Assembly (NCBI GenBank): GCA_036873135.1
Contig: JAPTYO010000002.1
Location: forward strand, 40,849,452-40,913,451
DNA from: Clarkia xantiana subsp. parviflora
Taxonomy: Eukaryota; Streptophyta; Magnoliopsida; Myrtales; Onagraceae
Direction: 5' to 3'
Length of the DNA stretch: 64,000 bases
Of this stretch, positions 32,425-44,566 are shown piece by piece. Below the pieces are notes generated by a model. It did no database searches, had not been told where the DNA came from, and saw only the letters and a program-made list of their open reading frames with translations. Position numbers and translations under genes: made by a program. Positions within the stretch are counted from its first letter, which is position 1, and the number at the start of each line of letters is the position of its first letter.

Positions 32425-32658
32425 ATGGAGCAGGAAAATCAGGACATGCAACAGATCCATTCACATATGGAGCAAATTTCCATTAAAGATGTCAGGCACC
32501 CAGTTGCCGAATTTATCTCGCTCAATATCTGTGCCCCAAAGCGGACTACTCCACGTCATCCTTGTGTGTTCATTGGTCGGGCCATTCATCCCGCGTGCGA
32601 CGAGCCTAACCCGGTAGGTGCTAGCCATGAGGCATCCCCAGACGAGATTGGGCAATAA
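32425..32658 (+). CDS. 77-codon open frame of L2, function unknown
   Basis: Begins MEQENQDMQQIHSHMEQISI and ends after SHEASPDEIGQ. Preceded by an acceptor-like GTTGTGATTTCTAG. Intact in both internal copies (32425 and 38990), diverged and stopped in L1 (near 26672). Hydrophilic, no motif recognised. Could be a remnant exon of a captured gene or of an ancestral element ORF. An overlapping reverse frame is a shadow. Confidence 0.3.
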   Translation: MEQENQDMQQIHSHMEQISIKDVRHPVAEFISLNICAPKRTTPRHPCVFIGRAIHPACDEPNPVGASHEASPDEIGQ

Positions 32659-32934
32659 CCGGGGCACTTGAAAAGCCGAGATTCGAAATCACTGACTATG
32701 TCATTCATTGGACGTAGGGTCCATCCAGGGCGTCGACACGACCGACGTTTAGACTCAATTAACTGAGTCGTTCTCTAGAAGGTTTTTTTCATCTGCCCCT
32801 AGGGGGCATGTACGTAATTGTTGTTGATTATTTTCGTTAAATGTTCTTTTCCAAAAAAAAAAAGCAAAAAAGAAAGAGAAGAGCAAAAAAAGCAAGCAAA
32901 AAAAAAGGCAAAAAAAAAACTCATTTTTTATTTA
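32659..32934 (+). other. L2 spacer with A-rich tract
   Basis: Contains GGGCATGTACGTAATTGTTG at about 32806 and a purine-rich (A/G) tract 32855-32925. No gene seen. Copy 2 at about 39224-39485. Confidence 0.5.
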
Positions 32935-33640
32935 GGGTCACAGCCGCCCTTTAATTGGTTACCGATAAAAATAAAGAGAGTGCTCATGTATATTTTGTGA
33001 GAGAAGTGAATAAAAGGGTCACAGTTGTCCCTAAATCAACTACAAAAAAAAGGGTCACAGTCGTCCCTAAAACGACTACAAAGTTAGGGCCACAGCCACC
33101 CTTCAAATGACTACAGATAAAGAGCGCTCCTGCAACATCAAAAGCGGGAAATAGGTGAAAGGGCCACAGCAACCCTTCAAACGGCTACGAATAAAAAAGT
33201 GACCCCGCGAACCCTGTGAGGGCGGGAGAATAAAAAGGGCCACAGCCACCCTTAAAATGGCTACACAAAAAAGAGTGATCTCGCGAACCCGGTGAGGGCG
33301 GGAAAATAAAAGAAAGGGTCACAGTCGTCCCTCAAACGGCTACAGTCAAAAGAGCGATCCCGGAACATCGATGGCAGGTATTAAGTGAAAGGGCCACAAC
33401 CACCCTCAAAATGGTTACATACAGAGAGTGTTTCCCGGATCAGAGACGAGGAATGAAGGGCCACAGCCACCCTCCAAACGGCTACAATCAAAAGAGCTCC
33501 CGCAACATTGAAGACGGTGAGAAAATGGTCACAGCCACCCTCCAAACGGTTACAAATGCTCCCGCATCGAGGCGGAAAATAAAGTACGGGTCATAGCTAC
33601 CGTTTAATCGGCTACCAAATAAAGAGTGCTTCCGCTAGGT
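32935..33640 (+). repeat. Covarying hairpin array, L2 copy 1
   Basis: Units as in L0/L1, e.g. AGTTG 33023-33027 with CAACT 33037-33041 and AGTCGT/ACGACT at about 33058-33076. Followed by a CACGGTCG 33745-33752 / CGGCCGTG 33766-33773 hairpin in which one pair is a G-T wobble. Confidence 0.87.
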
Positions 33641-34109
33641 TGAAAACCCGAAAGGGCGGCCTAGGCAAAATAAGGAAATGAGGGGGATGGTTGCAAATTC
33701 AGAAATTGCAATCATGGCAAAAGGAGAGAAAATAAACCGAGGGGCACGGTCGGAAATCTCTCAATCGGCCGTGGCAAAAGGAGAGAAAAAAGAGAAATTC
33801 CAACAAAAAAAAAAAGAGAGAAAAAAGAAAAAGAAAAAAGAGAAAAAAGATCCCGCTAGGTTGTCGCACAATGCACAATTTAGGCAAAAATTAGGGACAA
33901 ACACTCATGCGCAAGCGTATTTTCTACGACACAGCATCTTCCAAACAGCAAACGGGACGGTTACAGTCTGTTCTCGCGAGTCACCATTCAAGGACAGGTA
34001 GGACTGTTACAGTCTGTTCCTACAAGTCACAACCGACAATCGGGATCTGAAGTTTTCCAGCTTCCTGAGAGTCAACCCCGACGAACGAAGCCTTACTATT
34101 CAGCCTTCG
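33641..34109 (+). other. L2 long-hairpin segment and A/G-rich tract
   Basis: GGTTGAAAACCCGAAAGGG, ATTGCAATCATGGCAAAAGG and CACGGTCG hairpins, then a GAGAAAAAAG tract (33779-33850), a CTAGGTTGT...ACAATTTAGG hairpin (33856-33885) and two GGACGGTTACAGTCTGTTC phrases. No gene. Copy 2 (40200-40700) has a longer AAAAGA tract. Confidence 0.6.
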
Positions 34110-34870
34110 CAAGTCACGCCACTAGAGGCACTTCTCCAACGGACGCCACTAGAGGCTCTTCTCCGACATACGCCGCTAGAGGCATCGCCAAAGGGTTTCC
34201 GGTACGGTCTGACGTAGAGGTCTGCCGCCACCAGAGATATCACCAGAGGTTTTCCCGGTACGGTCTGACGTAGAGGTCTTCCATTACCACTCGCCACTAG
34301 AGGCATCACCAAAGGTTCTCCGGTACGGTCTGACGTAGAGGTCTTTCGCCACCAGAGATATCACCAGAGGTTTTCCGGTACGGTCTGACGTAGAGGTTTT
34401 TCCGTTACCACTCGCCACTAGAGGCGTCACCAGAGGTTGTTGGTACTGTCTGACGTAGAGGTCTTCTGTTACCAATCATCACCAAAGGTTTTACTTTATT
34501 GCACGCCACTGGAGGCTTTTCCTTGTCGCTCGCCACTGGAGGCGTCATCGATTAAGGCTTTACTTTTCCGCACGCCACTGGAGGCTTTACTTTCTGCACC
34601 GCCAACGAAGGCACCGCCAACAGGGGCACCGCCGACCGAGGCTTTACTTTTTCCGCACGCCACTGGAGGCTTTACTTTCTGCACTACCAACGGAGGCACC
34701 GTCAATAGGGGCACCGCCAACCGAGGTTTCTATTTTCCGCACTACCAATGGAGGCACTGCCAACAGGGGCACCGCCGACGGAGGTTCTACTTTTTACATG
34801 GCCAACAGGGGCACGCTAATGGAGGCACAGCCAACAGGGGCACCGCCGACAAAGGCTCTACTTTTTTGCA
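34110..34870 (+). repeat. CGCCACTAGAGGC minisatellite, L2 copy 1
   Basis: Two repeat types: about 77-80 bp units with GGTACGGTCTGACGTAGAGG (34190-34460) and shorter units CGCCACTGGAGGCTTTACTT / ACCGCCAACAGGGGC (34500-34860). Long frames open on both strands here (for example 34437-34883) result from repeat lengths divisible by three. Copy 2 at 40703-41463. Confidence 0.85.
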
Positions 34871-35014
34871 CTTTCTGAAATAAGCCAGGAGTTCCTTGAA
34901 GACTCGAAGACTTAAAAGAAAGACAGACTTCTCATCCAAAATTCGGTGTTTCCTTGTCTTTGGACGAATTCCCTCGAACAAGTTCTACGGAAATCCGCCC
35001 AAAGAGGGGCAAAC

Positions 35015-36583
35015 TGTAAACACCTAATTTTGGACCACGCGCGACACGCATGACATGTGGCGTGCTAAATGAGGAAATGTCTAAGTATGGCAAGTCAAGA
35101 AGCTTCCAAGAATGGCTCCTGCAAAATTATGATAGTTTATTATAGAAAATATTTGTTGAATATTTAGGGTATATTTTCTGAATATTTAGCATTTATTAAG
35201 AGAATAAATCAACAATATTTACTTCCTAGTTAGATAACTCTAGGTTAGTATATATATATATATATGTTTGTCGATGCAATGTAGAGGGGGATTCAGAAAA
35301 CAACATTCGTATATACAAAGCAGCGAAGTTTCAAAACTTGTTCTTTATTAGTTTGATTTTCATTATTTTATTATTATTATTATTATTATTACATGTACAA
35401 TATCATCATCTTCCTCCCTCTGTAGCTTCCTCCCTCTGTAGCGTTTCCATCCATTCACCTCGTAAACCACTGAGTTTGATACCAGTAACGCACCCTCCCG
35501 GTTTGCTGCTCCTCTCGAAGCTCCGGCGATGGCCGACCTCGCCGCTCAGACTATGCTCAGCCGCCACTGCCTCGTTCCGATGAAGTCCAAGTCGCCAGCC
35601 ATACTCAACCTCCCTTTCATCTCGTGCTGCTGCTCCATTCGTCACGCCGGAGTTCGCCGTCAGAATCCCGACTCCGATCCAAGCCCAAGATTCACCTTCG
35701 ACAGTGCCCACAACCTCGGTCCTCGTTCCAGTCGACTCTTCCCGAGATCGCCATTGCTAATTTCGGTCCATCCAGTCACCGGTCACCACGGTGTCGTCAT
35801 CAATTTCCATCGTAGCTCTTCCATTGTTATCCAGCCGCTCGGCCGCGACACCTTGCCACTTCGCTCGACATCCAGTCACCATAGTCCCGCCTCTGTTGCC
35901 TATCGACCACCAGTCGTCCGTCTCCGGTGTCGTTCAGTTGCAGGTAACGTAACATGGCAGCAAATGTATTTGTTAAGTTCTGTTTGGTTATTATATTTAA
36001 GATGGCAATGGAATCTGTAATTATAAGAACCGTAGGAAAGCTTCTAGTAATGCTGTGCCATCTTTAGTAATATTGTGTGTTTGGTCATAAAAAACAAAGA
36101 GCTTCTAGGTGTTAACATAGAGTTAGATGTATATTATTATTATATTCCTTAGTGTCTTTTTTTTTTTGTTATATATATTATTATATTAGGTTATTAATTG
36201 CATAAATTATGTATATATTGAATGTGTTAACTCGTGTTAAGTCGTGTTTAATCTTTGTATGTTTGATAGTGCTCTTAAGCTTTATTTTGTTTTTTAGACA
36301 AAGTCGGTTTGTAGTTGATATCAATTAGATATGAAATTGGCAAATTAAGTGAATTGAGTACCGAAAGGGCGTAGTTAAAAATTGTTTATTTTTAATTCGT
36401 AATAGAACCCCCGAACTCGAATTTCTTATTGTAGACTGATTTTATACCTAGGGGTTTAATTCGTTATTCGCTTAGGTAATTTAGGATTCTAGTTAGCCTT
36501 ATAATTAACTAGTGGCGACTCTTTTTCAAAATCCACGTTTTCAAAACGTCAATCGCCTTAGGTCAGATTTTTAGGGTCCGACA
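35015..36583 (+). repeat. L2 LTR copy 2 (central, 1569 bp)
   Basis: Same ends as copy 1. Shares with copy 3 and not with copy 1: AATTATGATAG, TTCTGAATATTTAGCAT, AATAAATCAAC, CACCACGGTG, AATTATAAGAAC. Shares with copy 1 and not copy 3: TCGACATCC, TTGCAGGTAAC, CTAGGTGTTAACATAG, AACTAGTGG. Confidence 0.93.
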
Positions 36584-39500
36584 ATTTGGCGACTCTGCTG
36601 GGGACAATTTAGAGGGTTCGGGCTCATTATATTCGCTTATTGCCATGCTTTTTGAGTTTTTATATTTTATTGACTTCACCATTCTAACTTTGTTTTTTTG
36701 TGACAGGTACATATTTTTAGAGTTATTAACTAACGTTTTCTTTTTTGTGGCATTGTTTATATTCGCACACACACCACTTTAGCGAAATCTCCAAAACGCC
36801 TAAAACCCAGGGCGACTAGGAACCCCGGAGGTTTAGTACGGTACGACCGGAGCGGCTGGGCCGCCGGTACGGCTCGGAAAAACTCTACTCGCTTGTGAAG
36901 GTCTTATGATCCCTATGATGGAGTGAGGAAACCACCTTGTCGGGAACCTATCAGTGGAACCTACCTTGTAGAGCAAAGCCACACATTTTTTACCCCCTAA
37001 CATGATCTGTTTTTTGTTGTAAATGTTATCGTTACTGTTTGTATAACTTTTATTTCTCATGCATTCATCTCATTGCATTTAAAAAAAAAAAAAAAAAACT
37101 TTTTCAGCTAAGTAGTTAGTCATTTAGAAATTTTATTTCCGAACATGCATTTCGTATGCATTGTTTTTTTTTTAAAAAAAAAAACCCGCTTACCTGATTT
37201 TTTTTTTCAAACTTGCGTTTCACACGCATTATTTTTTTCTTAAAAAAAAAAAAAAAACTCTTCAGGTAAGTTGTGATTTTGGTTAGCGCGTCGCGCATGT
37301 AAAAAAAACATTTTTGGAAATTTTAATTCCCTTTAGCTATTAGAGCTTCTAATTTCGAACGTGCATTCCATATGCATCATTTCAAAAAAAATTTACCTGA
37401 ATTGTTTTATTTTAAATAATGCATCCAGTATGCATTAATTTTAAAAAACTTTTTAGATAAATCGTAAGCTCTCTTAGTTTTAGGGCTCTTTGTTTAAAAA
37501 ACCTTTTACCTGATTTTTTTAATATATGCATCGCATATGCATTATTTTCGAAAAAACCTTTCAGGTAAATTGTAATTTTTCTTAGTTGTAGAACTTTCAT
37601 TTTTAGGTTTGCATCCTGTATTTATTTTTTTGTGCATCTCATATGCATTATTTAAAAAAACTTTTCACATGATTATTTTTTTAATTTGAGCAACTAGGAT
37701 GCATTGATTTTTTTTTCCTCATAAAGAAAAAACAAAAAAATTCAGGTAACTTGTAAGTTTTCTCAACTGTACAACTTTCATCTCATGTAAATCTCATAGG
37801 CATTGTTTAAGGAAAAACAATTTTTTTTTATAGATTGTAAATATTCTCTTAGTTGAGCTTTTAACTCCAATCATGCATTGCATTTGCATTTATTTTTATA
37901 AAAAAACTTTACCTGGATTTTTGTACGTACATTCCATATGTATCATTCAGGTAAACTGGTTGTAAGTTGTATTTTTCTTAACAGTAGAACTTTAACTTTC
38001 GAGCATGCATGGGCATTTAAAAAAAAAAAAAAAAACTCAAAGTGTCATTCGTTTTTATCCAAGGTATATTGCTCTTTTTCGGCAAGATCATCTCAACCTT
38101 TGCATGAGCTAGCATTTTTAAAAAAGAGATTTGATTCTGATTTTGATTTTTTTTGAAAAAAACAGTTTAAATGTTTAGTTGAGTGTGACTATTCGAGCTT
38201 AAACAAAGGACGAGAAAATCCTTTTGAAAAAAACTTCATTTTGAACATCTATCGTGCGTTCGAGCCAGATAGTGCACTCAACGAACTCATTAAACTCCAT
38301 GCTAGTGCAAAACACCTTAGATCATAAATTTTGATTCTTTCTGAAATGTAATCAAAATTATGAAATGAATGAAATTAGAAGTTTCCCGAAAAATCATGCA
38401 TGACTCATTTGATTCTTTATACTAACTTTCGTGTCTGTTCTTTTCAGGTACCCTTGGTTAGGTATACCGCACATACAAGTTGTGTCGGCCTAAATGGGGC
38501 AACAAAAAAGAAACGTGCATTCATCCAGTTGCACGAAGCACGAATTGCGCCCTCGGGATATCCAACGCTCAGGTACGATGAATTGTACTTGGTTTTTCCT
38601 TGAGGTTTGAGTGTCCCTACTCTTTTTGCAGATCAGACGACCACTTCGATGAGGTCGCATCCACGTGAAACGTGATTGCTTCAAAGAACTTCCATGCCAA
38701 ATATCCACATACCATGGGTGGAATTCATACGCGTCCCCGAACCAAGCCGTACATCTGTTTTACGGTGAGGCCTAAACCGGTCGGTGGTAACCAAGGGGAA
38801 TCTCCTAATGAGATCGGTCATGTCTGGAAAATATCAAGAGATCATCGAGTGTCCCCAGAAGATTCAGCGTGCCGATCAATGATCCTTTGAGATGTCAAGC
38901 AAATGAAGCATTATTGTTTGTGCCTTCCGTCAGAGGTTCAGGGGCATTTACTTTCCGGCAGGTGTTCATATACAAGTTGTGATTTCTAGATGGAGCAGGA
39001 AAATCAGGACATGCAACAGATCCATTCACATATGGAGCAAATTTCCATTAAAGATGTCAGGCACCCAGTTGCCGAATTTATCTCGCTCAATATCTGTGCC
39101 CCAAAGCGGACTACTCCACGTCATCCTTGTGTGTTCATTGGTCGGGCCATTCATCCCGCGTGCGACGAGCCTAACCCGGTAGGTGCTAGCCATGAGGCAT
39201 CCCCAGACGAGATTGGGCAATAACCGGGGCACTTGAAAAGCCGAGATTCGAAATCACTGACTATGTCATTCATTGGACGTAGGGTCCATCCAGGGCGTCG
39301 ACACGACCGACGTTTAGACTCAATTAACTGAGTCGTTCTCTAGAAGGTTTTTTTCATCTGCCACTAGGGGGCATGTACGTAATTGTTGTTGATTATTTTC
39401 GTTAAATGTTCTTTTCCAAAAAAAAAAGCAAAAAAGAAAGAGAAGAACAAAAAAAGCAAGCAAAAAAAAAGGCAAAAAAAAAAACTCATTTTTTATTTAG

Positions 39501-41607
39501 GGTCACAGCCGCCCTTTAATTGATAACCGATAAAAATAAAGAGAGTGCTCATGTATATTTTGTGAGAGAAGTGAATAAAAGGGTCACAGTTGTCCCTAAA
39601 TCAACTACAAAAAAAAGGGTCACAGTCGTCCCTAAAACGACTACAAAGTTAGGGCCACAGCCACCCTTCAAATGACTACAGATAAAGAGCGCTCCTGCAA
39701 CATCAAAAGCGGGAAATAGGTGAAAGGGCCACAGCCACCCTCCAAACGGCTACGAATAAAAAAGTGACCCCGCGAACCCTGTGAGGGCGGGAGAATAAAA
39801 AGGGCCACAGCCACCCTTAAAATGGCTACACAAAAAAGAGTGATCTCGCGAACCCGGTGAGGGCGGGAAAATAAAAGAAAGGGTCACAGTCGTCCCTCAA
39901 ACGGCTACAGTCAAAAGAGCGATCCCGGAACATCGATGGCAGGTATTAAGTGAAAGGGCCACAACCACCCTCAAAATGGTTACATACAGAGAGTGTTTCC
40001 CGGATCAGAGACGAGGAATGAAGGGCCACAGCCACCCTCCAAACGGCTACAATCAAAAGAGCTCCCGCAACATTGAAGACGGTGAGAAAAGGGTCACAGC
40101 CACCCTCCAAACGGTTACAAATGCTCCCGCATCGAGGCGGAAAATAAAGTACGGGTCATAGCTACCGTTTAATCGGCTACCAAATAAAGAGTGCTTCCGC
40201 TAGGTTGAAAACCCGAAAGGGCGGCCTAGGCAAAATAAGGAAATGAGGGGGATGGTTGCAAATTCAGAAATTGCAATCATGGCAAAAGGAGAGAAAATAA
40301 ACCGAGGGGCACGGTCGGAAATCTCTCAATCGGCCGTGGCAAAAGGAGAGAAAAAAGAGAAATTCTCAACAAAAAAAAAAGAGAGAAAAAAGAAAAAGAA
40401 AAAAGAAAAAAGAAAAAAGAAAAAAGAAAAAAGAGAAAAAAGATCCCGCTAGGTTGTCGCACAATGCACAATTTAGGCAAAAATTAGGGACAAACACTCA
40501 TGCGCAAGCGTATTTTCTACGACACAGCATCTTCCAAACAGCAAAAGGGACGGTTACAGTCTGTTCTCGCTAGTCACCATTCAAGGACAGGTAGGACTGT
40601 TACAGTCTGTTCCTACAAGTCACAACCGACAATCGGGATCTGAAGTTTTCCAGCTTCCTGAGAGTCAACCCCGACGAACGAAGCCTTACTATTCAGCCTT
40701 CGCAAGTCACGCCACTAGAGGCACTTCTCCAACGGACGCCACTAGAGGCTCTTCTCCGACATACGCCGCTAGAGGCATCGCCAAAGGGTTTCCGGTACGG
40801 TCTGACGTAGAGGTCTGCCGCCACCAGAGATATCACCAGAGGTTTTCCCGGTACGGTCTGACGTAGAGGTCTTCCATTACCACTCGCCACTAGAGGCATC
40901 ACCAAAGGTTCTCCGGTACGGTCTGACGTAGAGGTCTTTCGCCACCAGAGATATCACCAGAGGTTTTCCGGTACGGTCTGACGTAGAGGTTTTTCCGTTA
41001 CCACTCGCCACTAGAGGCGTCACCAGAGGTTGTTGGTACTGTCTGACGTAGAGGTCTTCTGTTACCAATCATCACCAAAGGTTTTACTTTATTGCACGCC
41101 ACTGGAGGCTTTTCCTTGTCGCTCGCCACTGGAGGCGTCATCGATTAAGGCTTTACTTTTCCGCACGCCACTGGAGGCTTTACTTTCTGCACCGCCAACG
41201 AAGGCACCGCCAACAGGGGCACCGCCGACCGAGGCTTTACTTTTTCCGCACGCCACTGGAGGCTTTACTTTCTGCACTACCAACGGAGGCACCGTCAATA
41301 GGGGCACCGCCAACCGAGGTTTCTATTTTCCGCACTACCAATGGAGGCACTGCCAACAGGGGCACCGCCGACGGAGGTTCTACTTTTTACATGGCCAACA
41401 GGGGCACGCTAATGGAGGCACAGCCAACAGGGGCACCGCCGACAAAGGCTCTACTTTTTTGCACTTTCTGAAATAAGCCAGGAGTTCCTTGAAGACTCGA
41501 AGACTTAAAAGAAAGACAGACTTCTCATCCAAAATTCGGTGTTTCCTTGTCTTTGGACGAATTCCCTCGAACAAGTTCTACGGAAATCCGCCCAAAGAGG
41601 GGCAAAC
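36584..41607 (+). repeat. L2 internal region copy 2 (5024 bp)
   Basis: Duplicate of 30019-35014: primer site and leader 36587-36985, inverted-repeat array about 37060-38000, exon-like block 38448-38669, 77-codon frame 38990-39223, hairpin array about 39500-40200, minisatellite 40703-41463, polypurine tract 41594-41607. Differences are few: homopolymer lengths, an AAAAAAG expansion at 40400-40440 and scattered substitutions. Confidence 0.93.
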
Positions 41608-43168
41608 TGTAAACACCTAATTTTGGACCACGCGCGACACGCATGACATGTGGCGTGCTAAATGAGGAAATGTCTAAGTATGGCAAGTCAAGAAGCTTCC
41701 AAGAATGGCTCCTGCAAAATTATGATAGTTTATTATAGAAAATATTTGTTGAATATTTAGGGTATATTTTCTGAATATTTAGCATTTATTAAGAGAATAA
41801 ATCAACAATATTTACTTCCTAGTTAGATAACTCTAGGTTAGTATATATATATATATATGTTTGTCGATGCAATGTAGAGGGGGATTCAGAAAACAACATT
41901 CGTATATACAAAGCAGCGAAGTTTCAAAACTTGTTCTTTATTAGTTTGATTTTCATTATTTTATTATTATTATTATTATTACATGTACAATATCATCATC
42001 TTCCTCCCTCTGTAGCTTCCTCCCTCTGTAGCGTTTCCATCCATTCACCTCGTAAACCACTGAGTTTGATACCAGTAACGCACCCTCCCGGTTTGCTGCT
42101 CCTCTCGAAGCTCCGGCGATGGCCGACCTCGCCGCTCAGACTATGCTCAGCCGCCACTGCCTCGTTCCGATGAAGTCCAAGTCGCCAGCCATACTCAACC
42201 TCCCTTTCATCTCGTGCTGCTGCTCCATTCGTCACGCCGGAGTTCGCCGTCAGAATCCCGACTCCGATCCAAGCCCAAGATTCACCTTCGACAGTGCCCA
42301 CAACCTCGGTCCTCGTTCCAGTCGACTCTTCCCGAGATCGCCATTGCTAATTTCGGTCCATCCAGTCACCGGTCACCACGGTGTCGTCATCAATTTCCAT
42401 CGTAGCTCTTCCATTGTTATCCAGCCGCTCGGCCGCGACACCTTGCCACTTCGCTCGAAATCCAGTCACCATAGTCCCGCCTCTGTTGCCTATCGACCAC
42501 CAGTCGTCCGTCTCCGGTGTCGTTCAGTTGCTGGTAACGTAACATGGCAGCAAATGTATTTGTTAAGTTCTGTTTGGTTATTATATTTAAGATGGCAATG
42601 GAATCTGTAATTATAAGAACCGTAGGAAAGCTTCTAGTAATGCTGTGCCATCTTTAGTAATATTGTGTGTTTGGTCATAAAAAACAAAGAGCTTCTAGGA
42701 CATAGAGTTAGATGTATATTATTATTATATTCCTTAGTGTCTTTTTTTTTTTGTTATATATATTATTATATTAGGTTATTAATTGCATAAATTATGTATA
42801 TATTGAATATGTTAACTCGTGTTAAGTCGTGTTTAATCTTTGTATGTTTGATAGTGCTCTTAAGCTTTATTTTGTTTTTTAGACAAAGTCGGTTTGTAGT
42901 TGATATCAATTAGATATGAAATTGGCAAATTAAGTGAATTGAGTACCGAAAGGGCGTAGTTAAAAATTGTTTATTTTTAATTCGTAATAGAACCCCCGAA
43001 CTCGAATTTCTTATTGTAGACTGATTTTATACCTAGGGGTTTAATTCGTTATTCGCTTAGGTAATTTAGGATTCTAGTTAGCCTTATAATTAAATAGTGG
43101 CGACTCTTTTTCAAAATCCACGTTTTCAAAACGTCAATCGCCTTAGGTCAGATTTTTAGGGTCCGACA
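41608..43168 (+). repeat. L2 LTR copy 3 (1561 bp)
   Basis: Carries private changes: CGAAATCC, TTGCTGGTAAC, a 6-bp loss at CTAGGACATAG and AAATAGTGG. Ends GGGTCCGACA directly before the right target duplication TCGTC. Confidence 0.93.
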
Positions 43169-43640
43169 TCGTCCCTAAAACGACTACAAAATAAAGGGCC
43201 ACAGCCACCCTCCAAATGGCTACAAATCAAAAGAGCTCTCGCATTGAAGACGGTGAAGAAAGGGTCACAGCCACCCTCCAAATGGCTACAAATACTATCG
43301 CATCGTGACGGGAAATAAAGTACGGGTCACAGCCACCGTTTAATCGGCTACCAAAAAAAGAAAAAAAAAAAGAGTGCTTCCGTAAGGTTAAAAACCCGAA
43401 AGAGCAGCCTAGGCAAAATTAGGAAATGAGGGGCATGATAGCAAATTCAGAAATTGCAATCATGGCAAAATGAGAGAAAATCCCGATGGAATAAAAACTC
43501 CAAGGGGCAATCCATGCAAAAATTAGGATAACCGAGGGGCATGGTCTAAAATTTTGACCGTGGCAAAAGGAGAGAATATGAGAGATTAAAAAAAAAAAAA
43601 AGATCCTGCTAAGTTGTCGCGTCATGCGCAGTTTAGGCAA
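43169..43640 (+). repeat. Covarying hairpin array of L1, part 2, and long hairpins
   Basis: Resumes the interrupted AGTCGT/ACGACT unit (TCGTCCCTAAAACGACT), then AGCCA/TGGCT units to about 43350, then GGGGCATG hairpins (43433-43470; 43535-43565) and CTAAGTTGTC.. (43608-43640). No gene. Confidence 0.85.
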
Positions 43641-43671
43641 AAATTAGGGACATGCATTCAAGTCGTCAAGC

Positions 43672-44400
43672 CACTCGAGGCCCTTATCCAACGGACGCCA
43701 CTAGAGGCTCTTCTCCAACGGACGCCACTAGAGGCTCTTCTCCGACGGACGCCACTAGAGGCTCTTCTCCGACATACGCCACTAGAGGCTCTTCTCCAAC
43801 GGACTCCACTAGAGGCTCTCCTCCAACGGACGCCACTAGAGGCTCTCCTCCGACATATGCCACTAGAGGCTCTTCTCCGACGGACGCCACTAGAGGCTCT
43901 TCTCCAACGGACGCCACTAGGGGCTCTTTTCAAAATACCCGCCACTGGAGGCTTTTCCTTGTCGCATGCCACTGGAGGCATCGTCAATCAAGGTTTTTAC
44001 TTTACTGTACGCCACTGGAGGCTTTTCCTTGTCGCACGCCACTGGAGGCATCGTCGATCGAGGCTTTACTTTCCCGCACGCCACTGGAGGCTTTACTTTC
44101 CCGCACGCCACTGGAGGCTTTACTTTCCCGCACGCCACTGGAGGCTCTTTACTTTTCCGCACCGCCACTGGAGGCTCTTTACTTTTCCGCACCGCCACTG
44201 GAGCTCTTTACTTTTCTGCACCGCCACTGGAGCTCTTTACTTTTCCGCACCGCCACTGGAGGCTCTTTACTTTTCCGCACCGCCACTGGAGGCTCTTTAC
44301 TTTTCCGCACCGCCACTGGAGGCTCTTTAATTTTCCGCACCGCCACTGGAGTCTTTACTTTCTGCATCGCTAATAGAGGCACCGCCAACAGGCGTCTCGC
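43672..44400 (+). repeat. 27-30 bp CGCCACTAGAGGC minisatellite of L1
   Basis: First block (43680-43930): 27-bp units CGCCACTAGAGGCTCTTCTC plus CNACGGA. Second block (43935-44350): CGCCACTGGAGGCTTTACTT variants of 27-30 bp. Because units are multiples of three, frames of 238 and 260 codons overlap on plus and others on minus (for example repeated TDATRGSSP); these are not considered genes. Followed by polypurine CCAAAGAGGGGTAAAC (44551-44566). Confidence 0.88.
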
Positions 44401-44566
44401 CGACAGAAGTTTTATCGTTTCCGCACCAGAATAAGCGTATGAGCCACCTTGAAGACTTTGAAGAATTGGGAGAGAATATACTTTCTGGTCAAAATCAGTG
44501 TTTCTTCGTCTTTGGACAAACCCCTTCGATCACGTTCTACAGGAGTCCGTCCAAAGAGGGGTAAAC

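Larger units (their letters stand above)
28453..43168 (+). mobile_element. L2: tandem LTR-internal-LTR-internal-LTR Ogre/Tat-like non-coding element
   Basis: LTRs at 28453-30018, 35015-36583 and 41608-43168 with internal regions 30019-35014 and 36584-41607. Periods are 6562 and 6593 bp and the copies are nearly identical. A single target duplication TCGTC flanks the whole array (28448-28452 and 43169-43173), inside a hairpin unit of L1. Both internal regions start with the TGGCGACTCTGCTGGGGA primer site and end with polypurine AAAGAGGGGCAAAC. No protein domain of a retrotransposon is encoded. Confidence 0.95.

Noticed and set aside
43614..44434. Repeat proteins of 238-260 residues (TDATRGSSP repeats)
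   Set aside because: Open in several frames and both strands because unit length is divisible by three; no start context or homologue recognised.
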